Part shown: positions 12,478 through 24,255 of the stretch, one piece after another
How positions within the stretch are numbered: the stretch's first letter is position 1
Layout: each line of letters starts with the position of its first letter
Source: Puccinellia tenuiflora
Lineage: Eukaryota > Streptophyta > Magnoliopsida > Poales > Poaceae
DNA: 64,000 nt
Assembly: GCA_012064385.1 (NCBI GenBank)
Contig: QRDG01000621.1
Coordinates: forward strand, 1,534,243-1,598,242
Reading direction: 5' to 3'
Notes under the pieces: model-generated
Databases searched by the model: none
What the model saw: only the letters and a program-made list of their open reading frames with translations
Told to the model about the DNA's origin: nothing
Position numbers and translations under genes: made by a program

Positions 12478-13033
12478 CTGCAGTATTGGACCATTTAGGG
12501 AAAATGTTTGATGCACTAATTTTTCTTGTTGTTGTTGCACACCTTTGTACATTTTGCTGCAAATAAATTGGTGATTTTGTTGCATATGTTGTTGTTTGCT
12601 ACAGGGATGTGTTTAAAGTTTTACAACATTTATTGCTATCGTTGCAAGTTTTACAGATTTGGCGGAAAATTGCTGTAAAGGATGCTACACGCGCAAACAC
12701 TCGTTTTTTCTTGCTACATTGATCGGGCGCACCATTTTCTGAAACATGTTTTACTATACGGAATGTTGTATACGGAGAGAAAAATGCTGCGCGCGCCATA
12801 TTTTTAGACGCACGAGATCCGTTCACTTTAGAGGATCGGACGGCTCTGGAGACTGTTGATAATTTGCGGATTTACCCTAGCTTTTTCCTTTTTTTTACAA
12901 CCAAATGGGATCAACATGCCCATAACTGGCGTAGCACAATGGGCCGATCAGAGGCAGGCCCGAAATTGCTTGCCCTTTGTCAAACCTTGCAGCCTACAAA
13001 CAATTTCATCAGATGACCACCCCCACCGTCCTG
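12478..13033. other. Unclassified repeat-like sequence, no gene
   Basis: The segment is T-rich with many ttgctac/gttgca words, followed by agatccgttcactttagaggatcggacggctc. That style is common in Triticeae DNA-transposon flanks. No open frame with a recognisable domain was seen. Confidence 0.4.
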
Positions 13034-13832
13034 CAAATGCTATATATCGGCCGCAGGCGACGCCAGAGGGTCGGGTCACCTGAAGCGCGCGTTGCTAGGC
13101 CGGTCCACTTTTCTATTTTTTCTTTTCTGTTGCTGTTTTCGTAGTTCTTTATATTTTCTTTTATTTTTTATTTTTTCTATTATTTTTTTCTCGTTTTTTC
13201 ACTTTTTATGATTTCAAAAATGTTTCGTAAATTGTTCAAATTTAAATTTGTTCATATTTAAAAATTGTTAAAATTTAAGATTTTGTTCATATACGAAAAG
13301 TTTTCCAATTCAAAGTTTGTCCATATTCGAAAAATTGTTCAAATTCAAGATTTTTGTTGATATTCAAAAATTGTTCCCAATTCAAGATTTTGTTCACATT
13401 CGAAAATTGTTCCAATTCAAGATTTCTTATTCAGAAATTGTTCAAATTCAAATTTGTTCATATTGAAAAATTGTTCAATTCAAGATTTGTTCATATTCGA
13501 AAATTGTTCATTTTCAAAAGTTGTTTAAATTGAAAATTTGTTCATATTTCAAAATTGTTCAAACTCAAATATTGTTCATATATTTTGAAAAAAAACCAAA
13601 TTTTGAATGTTCAAATTCGAAAATTGTTCAAAATCGAAAAACGTTTAAATTCGAAAAAATCAGATTTTAAAAATGTTGAGACTTTGAAAAAATATATTCA
13701 CCTTTATGAAAATAAAAATAAAAAAACAACAGAATCATTTCTATTGGGCCGCGCCAAAAGCGGCCCATGAAGCATCTGCTTCAGGCGACAGTCGCGGGTT
13801 GCGTTGCCGCGAGGCGTCATATAGGAGCGCTC
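13034..13832. mobile_element. Possible Mutator-like non-autonomous element with degenerate tandem repeats
   Basis: GC-rich ends (aatgctatatatcggccgcaggcgacg on the left and, inverted, agcgctcctatatgacgcctcgcgg on the right) enclose an AT-rich core. The core at 13225-13690 is a degenerate array of words such as attgttcaaattcaag and gttcatattcgaaaa. Such GC-rich arms around ttcaaa arrays are known from Mutator-like elements in wheat relatives. Arms match only loosely and no 9-bp duplication was identified, so the classification is tentative. Confidence 0.35.
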
Positions 13833-13856
13833 CCCGCCGTGCCGACCAGTCTCGCG

Positions 13857-14367
13857 TGTGGCTGGACTAACAAGCTACTCGGCTCGTTAAGACTCGTGAT
13901 CGTTAAGGCTCGAATCGTTAAGCTCATTAAGGATAACGAGCTAAATACAAAGCTTGGCTCTGTTCGTTATAACGAGCGCTCGCGAGCAGCTCATTAAGAA
14001 ATTACCCTAGGAATCAGGATACATCATGCCGTCATGCATACAAAAATCCATAGGTCCAGTCGTTCACGAGTAGGAATACATACGCACATAAAATTAATTG
14101 AGCAAACTAGCTAGTAATCATCGGAAACAAAGTAAGTGCTAACAAGCAAATGGAATAGGGACTACAGACGTAGCCATGTGACATGCTGCTATCGAGCTTA
14201 ACGAGTAGCTCGTGAAACTCGCAAACTCGATTGTTTAGCTCGTTAATGTTACCAAGCGAAAATTGCTGATCAGCTCGGTTCGTTAAGATAACGAGCCGAG
14301 CTCAAACGAGTCGAGCAGTCGAGCGTTTATTAAGCTAGACAAGCTTCAACCTTTATGTCCAGCCCTA
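13857..14367. mobile_element. Possible hAT-like MITE rich in AACGAGCT motifs
   Basis: The left end tgtggctggactaacaagct and the inverted right end tagggctggacataaaggt look like a decayed terminal inverted repeat. The interior near both ends is packed with gctcgtt/aacgagc words in both orientations. No convincing 8-bp target duplication was found. It ends about 100 bp before the MPP-alpha start codon, so it would lie in that gene's promoter/5' UTR. Confidence 0.4.
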
Positions 14368-14409
14368 CAGCACACACCCGTCGTACACAACCCCGCACCT
14401 CCACCACCA

Positions 14410-14436
14410 CCCCCCCCCCCCCCCCCCCCCCCCCCC
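14410..14436 (+). repeat. Run of 27 C in the 5' UTR of MPP-alpha
   Basis: An uninterrupted homopolymer 34 bp before the predicted start codon. Its length may be a sequencing or assembly estimate. Confidence 0.9.
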
Positions 14437-14470
14437 TTCCCGCCTCCCTGGCTCCCAGGCGGCGGCAGCT

Positions 14471-17400
14471 ATGTACCGCATCGCCGGCAGCCACCTCCGC
14501 GCTCTCAAGGTACCCCTCTATTCTTCCAGCAGCAAACCCCCAGCGTTCGTCAGGCGAACGAGCTGATTCGTCGAGATACGGATGGTACTTGTGGAGCTGA
14601 TGCCGATCCATGTGTCATTGCTGATACTATGTTCGATTGGTCTAGCCTTCATCATTTACAAACGAGCGCTAGAGTGTATGCATTGTATTTGCTGCGGTTG
14701 TTTTGTTGGCTGTTCGCTAGATTAGTACTGATTAGATTCTACGATCAGACTATCAGGTGATTTCTGGCCAACATTGATTAAGACAATTTCATGAGGTGAC
14801 GTAAACGTAGTTTATTTAATCCACAACTGAATCAGAACCGCAATCTGCAGGATGTGATTTTGGTGCTTCAGCTCCTACGATTTGTGTTGGGCTAGGTTGC
14901 CATGATACGTGTAAAGGGTTCAGTCAAAACACAAAAGGACGAGACTATACGGCGGCGCCGCACCATTGTTCTAGTCGTGCGGCGGCCCTAATCACGTACT
15001 AGTGCGTAGTAGCAGGCCGAGCGCATAGTCTGCCAGCAGTCCAGCACCCTAATGATTCGACTAGGCCTGGCATGCACGCTCTCAGGCCTGCAAGCGCATA
15101 CATTTGACACTAGACAGTACGTGAATCTTTATGTTGTGACATAAGTATGCAACGGCAGTCACTCTCTTCCGTTTGTAAAGAAATAAGTAAACAATTCAAC
15201 GTAGTACAGTATTACTAGTAAACTACTCTAGGTACATGTTGTTTACGTATGTGTCCATACTTTTAACTTTTAGTATATCCTTTGCATCTCTCTGCAACAA
15301 TTTATTTCGTGATATTTTAAATGCAACTCCCACAATTTTGGACACAAAAACAAATACAAAATGATGTGACGAAATCTTTTTATTAGTTTTGCAAAACCAT
15401 TGATTTGAACTCAAATTTATGCTCATATTGTGAAAAAAGATTTTTTTAAATCGGATTATCAGAAGGCGATATTATATCAGGTTGTCAACGTAAAAAACTA
15501 GCATGGTTTAGCTATTAGCGGCATCGATCATGTTTTCTAAAATAAAACTATGGAGCTTTTAATTAGAGACAACCGCCAAATTTTCCTAAAACAATTACCG
15601 GGTTGTTTAGAAAACAACATCTATGTACTAGGTTGCCCGAAAAAACAGCTACTAGGTTATCCAAATATAGCTACCAGTTTATACACAAACAATATCAAGA
15701 TTTCTCTAATCAGCTACCAGGTTCCCTTGCTAGATTTTCGAAGACAACTCTAGGTTGTTTAGAAACACTTATCGGTTTTTTCGAAGATAGCTATACCATG
15801 CATACCATATTCTTCAGACACACCTATCGGGTTCTCCAAAGACGGCTATGCTGTTCTTCATACATACCTATCGGGTTCTCCGAAGACGGCTATCGTGTTC
15901 TTCCGACATACCTATCGGGTTAGACACAACTATCGGGTTCTCCGAAGACGGCTACCATGTTTTCCAGACACACCTATCGGGTTCTCCGAAGACGGGTACC
16001 ATGTTCTTAGGACACACCTATTTTGTTCTCCGATGACGGCTACCATATTCTTCAGACACACCTATCGGGTTCTCCGAAGACGGCTACCATGCATGTTCTT
16101 CCAACACACCTATCGGGTTCTCCGAATACGGGTACCATGTTCTTCAGACACACCTATCGGGTTCTCCGAAGACGGCTACCATGCATGTTCTTTGGACACC
16201 TATCGGGTTCTCCGAAGACGGCTACTATGTTCTTTAGACACCTATCGGGTTCTTCGAAGACGGCTACCATGTTCTTCAGACACACCTATCGGGTTTCCCG
16301 ATGACGGCTACCATGTTCACAAAAAAATATAACTATCGGGTTGTTTACGAACACTTACCATATTTACTTATGCAACCATTAGGTTTTCGGAAATGGCTAC
16401 CAAATTTCGGAATGTAGCAACTAGGTTGTTTAGAAAATAGCTATATATAATAAGATTTCGAAAACAAGTGCCAAGTTGTTTACAAAATAAGTATCAAGAC
16501 TACCAATTGTCTGGTCCCATTGTGGTAGTATAATATGGTTAATACTTGTATAACAGAGGATCAACCAAAAATATTATTGTGGCTATCTGATTACTCGGGT
16601 TAGATATCCATCCCGCACTACTTGGTAGCTACCGGGTAATCCATGCATACAAATTCTTGCGTTGTAATATGCTTATTTTGCCGACTTATCAAAATTTGAA
16701 AATATTTTTGTCATCATCTCTTACTAGTATTTTCATGCTAGAAAAAGTAACGTTACATGAAAAAGATAATGTGAAGTGTGGACTTTGCAAATCCTCACGC
16801 GGCATAGCAAAATACGGCAGCATGGAAGAAACTGTAGCACTTTATGCATGTGCATAGCATTGGATACTGTAGCATTTCTATAGTATTTGTAGCCTAGTCC
16901 ATAATCCCCAGTAGCGATCGAGTATGTGCGCTCACACCACGGTTAAACAAATAAATCTGCACCGATATCTCACTTCGTTCGTAAGATTGTGAGAATCTTC
17001 GCGCCGCCGCACAAGACGCAGCGACGTGCGGCGCTTGTAGATAGAATTCTCCAACACAAAAACGTGATTTAGTCTCAATACTATGAATCCGTGACACACA
17101 AACACAAAATTGAAAATGCCTAAACATTGACAATGATATAACCTCATATAATTTAATCATATACAGTCGGGCTATGTTTTTGGTAATTACATCTGGGCCA
17201 TTTACTTTGTTGTTAGTAGCCTAAGGTTAGCCTGGTCAAGAATTCTGACCAGGTATCCCCATTAAACGAACCTCTGACTAGTTTGGTCCACCTCACGGCT
17301 AATCAGGTCCAATAGATTGGCACAACCGGCGCCTCCATCTGCCTGTTACAACATCTCCAACAGACGCGCTAAATTAGCCGCGCGCGGAAAAAATCGCCAG

Positions 17401-20400
17401 TTTACCGCGCGCGGGGACATTTCGCGCGCTCCAGCGGACGCGGGAAAAAAGCGCGCGCTGCAAAAACCATCCCGCGCGCTGGACGAAGCGGCACGCGCCG
17501 CGCTATATATGCCGCTGCGCGTCCAGCGCGCTGGACACACACGCGCCACGCAACCGCACTCTTCCCCTCCCGCGCTCAACCAGAAACTTCCCACCGCCCG
17601 CCGAGCTTCCGCGCCGCCGCCGCCATGCCTCCGCGCCGCCGAAGCACCTCCGGCTACCGCGGCGTCCGCGCGCGCCCCAACGGCTCTTTCTCGGCGGAGA
17701 TCCGCTCCGGCGACGACCGCGTCAACCTCGGGTCGTACATGACGGCCGTCGAGGCCGCCCGCGCGTACGACGCGGCGGCGTGGAGGCTCGGCCGCCCGCG
17801 CTCGCAGCTCAACTACCCGGGCGTCCGCGACGCGCAGGAGGCGCAGGCCCGGGCGCCGACGCCGCGCCTCGTCACCGACGAGGACCGCCGCCACCACCGC
17901 CACCGCGCAATCCAGGGCCTCGTCGCGGAGACCGACGAGCGCGTGGTGGCGGAGTGGTACGCGAGCCACCCGCAGGAAGAACGCGAGTAGCTGGAGTTCT
18001 GGAACACCCAAGCGGCGGAGCAGGCGGAGCGGCGGGCCGAGCGTCGAGAGGACCGGGCGGAGCGGCGGGCGGCCAAGGAAGCGGCAAAGGTGCAGCTGCA
18101 CTTGTGCGACTCCTGGGCCACCGACGACCCCAGGTGGGCGGTGCCGGAGGAGGACATCTCTGACGACTCCGACTTCGACTGGGACCTCAGCTCGGACGAA
18201 GATTTTTAGTTTTATCGTTTTAGTTTAGTGTTCGTGTTAGTTTAATTTTCGTCGTTTTAGTTTAATTTTCATCGTTTGTAAAAATATCATTTAAATTAAG
18301 TGTTCCTGTTCGTCCGGAAAACCAATCTCGTCGCCGGCGCGCTGTGGTGCTGCATATTTAGCGCGTCTGGTAAACTGCTGCACGCCGCGCGCCATATTTT
18401 AGCGCGTCCGGAAAACCTATCTCGGCCACGGCGCGCTAAAACCGCTAATTTGGCGCTGGGAAAAAAATTTAGCGCGCCGCTCCGCCCCGCGTGTGTTGGA
18501 GATGCTCTTATAGACTCGTGCATTTCTCTAACCATCTCACACGACCAAGTGTCATAAGTCCTAACCACACATGATACCATGATTGGAAAGACTGACAAGA
18601 AGGGAGTTGTTACCTGTAACCTGACATGTATCTCTTCGTACAAGGAACTGCGCCCTCTTCAGTGACTATATATGATTAGTACCATCACATGACAGACAAT
18701 TCTCATGTCATCTCATTTCGTATTCCATTTGACATTACGTAGTTGTTCACATTGTTCGTTCCAACCAGTGAACATCACCCTTTTGTAACACATCCAATAT
18801 AAGAACACATGAGTAGGTTAGTTTATACTTCCTTAGGGATGCCTAAACCTGTCCGAACATCATGTCCCTGTGCCTATTCTTCTTTAGTTTACTTCCTAAC
18901 ACATCACACTGTAAGATCGATACTTAGAACATTGAACAGCCGTACTTTAGTTTAGAGTCAAGGTATGTATATATATGTTACTGGCCGCATTTTGTTCTTC
19001 GAAATTAACATCTGGTGGATTTTGGTTTGCAATTTTGTCCTGTTAGTTCTGATTTTGAATGCTGCCTGCCTTCAACTTCTAATGTATTTTGCAAACAATT
19101 TTATTTCATGTTACCTGATATTCTCGCCACCACACAATTTATTTTGTTTTTGTGCTTGCAGCAACATGGTTCTAGCAGGTTTGCTAGTACAAGTGTTGTG
19201 AAGCAGTCTTCTGGTGGTTTATTTGGTTGGCTTCTTGGGGGGAAGCCATCCCAGCTTCCAACTCTTGATGTCCCTCTCCCAGGCATCAACCTTCCTCCAT
19301 CACTACCAGACTTTGTAGAGCCAGCTAGGACAAAAGTTACCACTCTCCCTAACGGGATCAAAATTGCTTCAGAAACATCAACGGTATCACTATTTGCCTG
19401 CAGGTGTTTCATCGTGTTCACATGTTCGTTTTTACATTTGCATGAGAGTAATCTGTAGGGACTTAACTGCAGAGTCCAACTGCAACAGTGGGATTGTATA
19501 TTGATTGTGGTTCTATGTATGAAACACCCGATTCATCTGGAGCATCACATTTACTTGAGAGGATGTCATATAAGAGCACCACAAACAGAAGTCATTTAAG
19601 GCTAGTACGCGAGGTAGAATCCATTGGAGGGAATGTCTCCGCGTCAGCTTGTAGTGAACAAATGTGCTATACCTATGACGCATTCAAGGCCTATGTACCC
19701 GAAATGGTTGAAGTGCTTATTGATAGCGTGAGGAATCCAGCATTTTTTGATTGGGAAATTAAAGAGCAGGTATGCCATCATATAGAGCTAGGCACTTCAG
19801 GTTTACCTTTCGTTATATTAATGTCTTGTTCTCTTACAGCTGCAGAAGATCAAAGCTGAAATAGCTGAAGTTTCTAATAATCCTCAAGGCTTACTTTTAG
19901 AGGCACTCCATTCTGCTGGTTATTCTGGGGCACTGGCAAAGCCTCTAATGGCACCAGAATCTGCTATACATAGATTGAACAGTAGCATTCTTAAGGAACT
20001 CATTTTTGTAAGATTTATCAACCTGTCAAACTATTAATCAGTTAGAAACACAATCCTTGACATTTGCATGCATTGAGTCATTTAGGAAAACTACACAGCT
20101 CCCAGAATGGTCCTTGCGGCATCAGGAGTTGAGCATGATGTGTTAGTCTCAATTGCTGAGCCACTTCTATCCGATCTTCCTGGTGTGAAGCGTCCAGAAG
20201 AGCCAAAATCAGTTTACGTGGGAGGAGACTATCGGTGTCAAGCGGACTCTCAAGTGAGCTATTGCTGTTTTTCTTTGTTCTGCGCCTTTTGTTCATGAGG
20301 ATGTATATATGATTTACTTGTATAGTTCTAACTTCTTTTCTGTTGTCAGGGCCGTCTCTATGTTTTGGAGGGCCCTAGGCCGATGTGAGGAGCAAGGCTA

Positions 20401-23400
20401 AGAGATGAGAAGGCGAGGCGGCGAGCGACCAGCAACGGAGCCGTCGGAGCATCACCGGATCGGAAGGGACCTGGGCAGCTGGGCGCTTCTTCTCTTCTTC
20501 CGGATCGAAACAAGGAGACGAATAGAGCAGGAGTTACTTTTCCGGTGCTGCGACTGGACTACTGTGAAAGGTGCTTTTTTTCGGGCCCAATAGGTAGCAG
20601 CGTATATAGGCAGGAACATACGATCCTGTGCCCCCCTCTGGCATGGGCCCTAGGCCGTCGCCCCTCCCGCCTATGCCCAGAGCCGGCCCTGTCTGTCGTG
20701 CATAGAACACGCATGTTGCTCTTGCTTTTGAACTGTCAGGTGGATGGTATGAAGAGAAAACAGCTATAATTGTTACTGTCCTTCAGGTATCGTTGCCGTT
20801 GGCAAACATTTAAGCAATTTGTTATTGACGGACAAAACTCTAGAGTAGAGCAGTTTCCTTTCTTTATGGTTCTCTGGTTTACTGATTAGCATGCTTGCAT
20901 ATTATATGCGAACTATGTGTCCGATTTCCATCGTAATAACAAGTTAATAACTGCTGATATATATGAATAATTTGATGTTTCTCCAGATGCTCATGGGGGG
21001 AGGTGGTTATTTCTCTGCTGGTGGTCCTGGGAAGGGCATGCATTCTCGGCTATGTATGCTCTCCCTTTCAATTATGCATCCCCGCCAACGACTTGAAATT
21101 GAATTGATTGTACTCATGATGCTTTACCGACAGATCTCAGGATATTGAACCACTACCATCAGATTGAATCATTCTCTGCGTTCAGCAGTATATATAACCA
21201 TTCTGGTCTTTTTGGAATTCTTGCAACAACTGTAAGCATCTTCAGACATAAATTACCTTCTATTTTTTTAATGAAATTCAAGATGTAAATTAAAATCCAT
21301 GATGTCTTTTAATTTGTGTGCATAGCTAAGTCGTCTCTTTTATCTTTTCTGCTTACTGGGTTAACTGACATAGCGGTAATTAGTCTTACATGAAACAACG
21401 CAAGGCAAAGGAACTTATATTACTCATAGAGGAAAAAATTGGTGCCAAGCAGCTAAGGCCCTTTCTAGCCAACATAGAGGCAAAAGTAGCTTCAGTAGGG
21501 AAAGAGTGGAAACTTTTGATGCTTTCGTAACAATAACAAAAGCTAACCGGCTAGGTCTTTTCTGGGGGTCATCCAGTTAAAATTGTGATATATTCTCTGC
21601 ATACCAAAGAGGCATGTAACCTGCCTTAATTTCAGCCGTTTGGCATGTCTGTGTCAATCTTACCTCCATTCCACCATATCACTATTACATCCAACATTTT
21701 GTACACTTTCTACTTCCCCTGGGACACAAACCATGTAAAGAATGTGTAAATGTTCAGTAAAGACTTGCCTAGACTCCATTTTATGTCCCTTCTTTATTTT
21801 CTGTTTGTTGTTTGCTTGTTCTCACAGTGCTGCGACGCGATCTAGTTTAGCATTTATGCACGGATTCCAACATTTCATTACTTACATATCCTGTTGTATA
21901 GTTGTGTACTTGTATCTCACAAGCTTTTATGTCCTGCGATCACTGTCAGAGCCCAGATTTTGCTTCAAAGGCTGTGGATTTGGCAGTTGGAGAACTTCTT
22001 GAAATTGCTACTCCTGGAAATGGTTTGCATCTTATTTGGCATCATGAGCCTTAAGGTCTTAAGGAATCATCCGTCTAGAACTATAAATTGACTACTCATT
22101 GATCTTTTCACTTGGCTTTGTTTTTACTTAGTTACACAAGAACAGCTCGATCGAGCTAAACAGGGGACCAGGTCTGCAGTTTTGATGAACTTGGAATCAA
22201 GAGTATGCATTCCTAACTCCTAACTGAATCTTTCAGGCTTACTTTTAATTCCGTATCCATCTTTGTTCCTAAAGAGGCCTTCAATATCATTACACCCATT
22301 TGACCATTACTTTTTTTCTTTTCTTCTAATTATATGTTTATGGAAATTATATAAAATGACATGTTAAGGGAATTCTGTTGTGGATCTGCTATGTAACAAA
22401 TCTTAAAAGTTTTGTGCCTATTAGCGATCAAAGTTGAAACACTTTGACAGCGCATTCTAAAATATGTCTATTTAGGGTCGGAAAGTATTTGATTCTTGAT
22501 AGCTAGTCTTATTCATCTCAGGCTGTAGCATGTGAAGACATTGGGAGGCAGATTTTGACCTATGGTGAAAGGTATGTCTACACAAGCATTGGCAACTTAG
22601 CTATAGCACTTATTCCCCGCAGTTAATCTTCCCCATGCACTAGCCATGTATTGGGTATCATTTATTATGTGGGAAATCGTACACTATAGTTTCTCTTGAC
22701 CAAACTAGGTAGTTACTACTCATTACTGTCTGATTTAAACATTGTTTATGTTGTGTTACCTTGTCTTCTATTTTAGCTTTTAATAGTATGTCATAGCATC
22801 TGTGTGCTTGTGTAAAAATTGCAGTCTCATTTGAGGGGAAAGAATTTCCAAATTATACTCCCTCCGTTCCTAGATATAAGGTGTATTTGTTTTTGAGAAA
22901 AAAAAATCCACAATATTGGGTGTATTGCGTTCCACCACTCATCTGGACCGTCCAAAACTGGTGTAATTTCCCCCTCCACGAGTGCTTTTTTTCCGAGCAA
23001 AAAACTACACACCCCTCGTCTAGAAACGGAGGGAGTATGTTTTTTCTGAGAAGAAACGTGCTTACTAATTTTTTAAACTCAAATACATGGTGTTTACTTT
23101 GGTCCATGAAATATTGTGAATTTTGACAGTTGAATTTATGATTTTTCTATGTATATAGGCTCGATAGTTGATCGATTAGGCTCTCGGCTGAAATAAAACT
23201 GGACAGTCATGTAGTGCAGAATTGGGGTGTGCCCTTGCAGAAAATAGCTACAACAACCAGGAATTTTCAACAAAAGTTTTAGTCCTGATTTGTTTGAAAT
23301 TAGTCCCGAATTGGGTGAAATTGGCTGGGTGTACCAAGTTTGAGGTGGCCGTAGAGGCTGAATGGCTGAAACAGTTTGCACTTCTCTGCTGCAAGGTTGG

Positions 23401-24255
23401 GATAAGTCTTGTTGGGCCATCTGGAACATATTAGATTTTCATGTTGTTATTTCCTTTATATCTTATCTTCTGGAGTTGCCCTGTAGTGTATACTGAGCTA
23501 AATGAAACTCACATCAGAATATTGAAATCATAATATCAGTCCTTGGGTTGTTGGTAACGTGGTCTATGCAAGCTATAGATCATTTTTCAGTTTTTACAAA
23601 TAAACATGTCTAACATATTCTAGTTTCTACATGTCAGCTTTATTTTTGAGATTTTTTTGTTAATAATTTGAGAACTCCTATTTGACTAAGGAGAACAAAG
23701 AGTCATAGCAATTAAAATTGCTAACCCTGATTAGAAAAAATAGCGTTGTAGTATGATTTTGAATACTCTAAAAAGTGAAAAATTATTTACATATACAATT
23801 AAATATCACTGTTTTGCTATGGTAATCTTGATGCAGAAAATATTGCAAGTGAGCATTGTCCACAATTTTTTATTATCTAGCCAGCACTTGATCACTACCG
23901 TGTGGGTCTGGCAATAAAGTACAGTTTCAGCTTTTCCCCCCTTAGTTTTGAAGCCCGGTGATTCAACTTTAATGATATTACAGGAAACCCATTGAGCACT
24001 TCTTGAAGGATCTTGAAGCAATCACTTTGAATGACATTTCTTCAACCGCCAAGAACATCATTTCTTCACCCCTGACAATGGCATCATGGGGCGATGGTAT
24101 GTTGTTACTAAGCAGTGTTTATTAGATCGTTTTCTTGATAAAATCGTGCAAATATTGTTCAACTGTAGCCGTGGCGTACTTTTTGTTTTTGTTTTTTTGC
24201 AGTCATTCATGTTCCAAGCTACGAGTCTGTTAGTCGGAAATTTCATTCGAAGTAA
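14471..24255 (+). CDS. MPPA: Mitochondrial-processing peptidase subunit alpha (13 exons, 499 aa)
   Basis: Exons by GT-AG sites: 14471-14509, 19162-19383, 19473-19769, 19840-20007, 20086-20253, 20706-20786, 20987-21053, 21134-21231, 21950-22022, 22132-22202, 22522-22571, 23984-24096, 24203-24255. They total 1500 nt with all phases agreeing and no internal stop. The protein starts MYRIAGSHLRALK. It continues with an M16-like core (VGLYIDCGS; GASHLLERM where the catalytic subunit has HxxEH) and the alpha-specific glycine-rich loop GGGGYFSAGGPGKGMHSRL at about residues 329-347. It ends VSRKFHSK. In plants this subunit binds presequences for the beta subunit within the cytochrome bc1 complex of the inner membrane. 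About 500 residues is the normal length. The oversized intron 1 and MITEs in introns 1, 5 and 11 are noteworthy. Exon 1 is short, so its assignment rests on phase, position upstream and the MYR..LK start typical of the family. Confidence 0.92.
15595..16345 (+). repeat. ~44-bp minisatellite in MPP-alpha intron 1
   Basis: The unit reads approximately acctatcgggttctccgaag followed by acggctaccatgttcttcagacac. At least ten good copies lie at about 15820-16320. More diverged copies extend upstream and downstream (ctaccgggttgtttagaaaac style). Spacing varies between about 40 and 63 bp. Frames stay open through it because the repeat lacks stops, not because it codes. Confidence 0.85.
17349..18507 (+). 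mobile_element. TTA-flanked TIR element (PIF/Harbinger-like) carrying an AP2-like ORF
   Basis: The left end caacatctccaacagacgcg and the inverted right end gagcatctccaacacacgcg form terminal inverted repeats. The direct repeat tta lies at 17346-17348 and 18508-18510, a 3-bp duplication typical of PIF/Harbinger. Both sub-ends carry gcgcgctaaatt. It is 1159 bp long and encodes no transposase, only the AP2-like ORF below. It sits in intron 1 of MPP-alpha in sense orientation. Confidence 0.8.
17625..18209 (+). pseudogene. AP2/ERF-domain-like ORF inside the TIR element, with an in-frame stop
   Basis: The frame starts MPPRRRSTSGYRGVR. It shows an AP2/ERF-like fold signature at residues about 9-65: YRGVR, SAEIR, LGSY, EAARAYDAAAWRLGRP, LNYPG. 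The tryptophan normally before AEIR is replaced (FSAEIR). A TAG at 17988-17990 interrupts it after residue 121. The same frame then continues with an arginine/glutamate-rich helix and an acidic tail (DISDDSDFDW) to a TAG at 18207-18209, 194 codons in all. Very high GC contrasts with the surrounding intron. Known AP2 proteins bind DNA. Here it is either a captured host domain or a long-standing element gene; the copy looks inactivated. Confidence 0.75.
20347..20691. mobile_element. hAT-like MITE in MPP-alpha intron 5
   Basis: The element is 345 bp. The left end cagggccgtctctatg and inverted right end cagggccggctctggg are terminal repeats, with matching inner words ggccctaggccg and its inverse. 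It is flanked by tctgttgt (20339-20346) and tctgtcgt (20692-20699), an 8-bp duplication with one change, as for hAT elements. The right end lies only 14 bp before exon 6, so the acceptor retains just tctgtcgtgcatag of the original intron. Confidence 0.88.
22858..23035. mobile_element. Stowaway MITE in MPP-alpha intron 11
   Basis: The ends ctccctccgttcctagat and, inverted, ctccctccgtttctagac are flanked by TA at 22856-22857 and 23036-23037. It is 178 bp, a typical Triticeae Tc1/mariner-derived MITE. Confidence 0.9.

Noticed and set aside
15780..16330. Regularly spaced repeats resembling a CRISPR array
   Set aside because: Units are contiguous and diverge gradually, without unique spacers; this is a plant intron minisatellite.
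17346..18101. 251-codon minus-strand ORF over the AP2-like region
   Set aside because: It is the shadow of the GC-rich sense AP2-like ORF; arginine/leucine-rich sequence with no domain.
19101..19421. 106-codon minus-strand ORF in the MPP-alpha exon 2 area
   Set aside because: Overlaps a well-supported sense exon and has no domain.
20405..20593. Short ORF inside intron 5 of MPP-alpha
   Set aside because: Lies within the hAT-like MITE; no domain or splice support.
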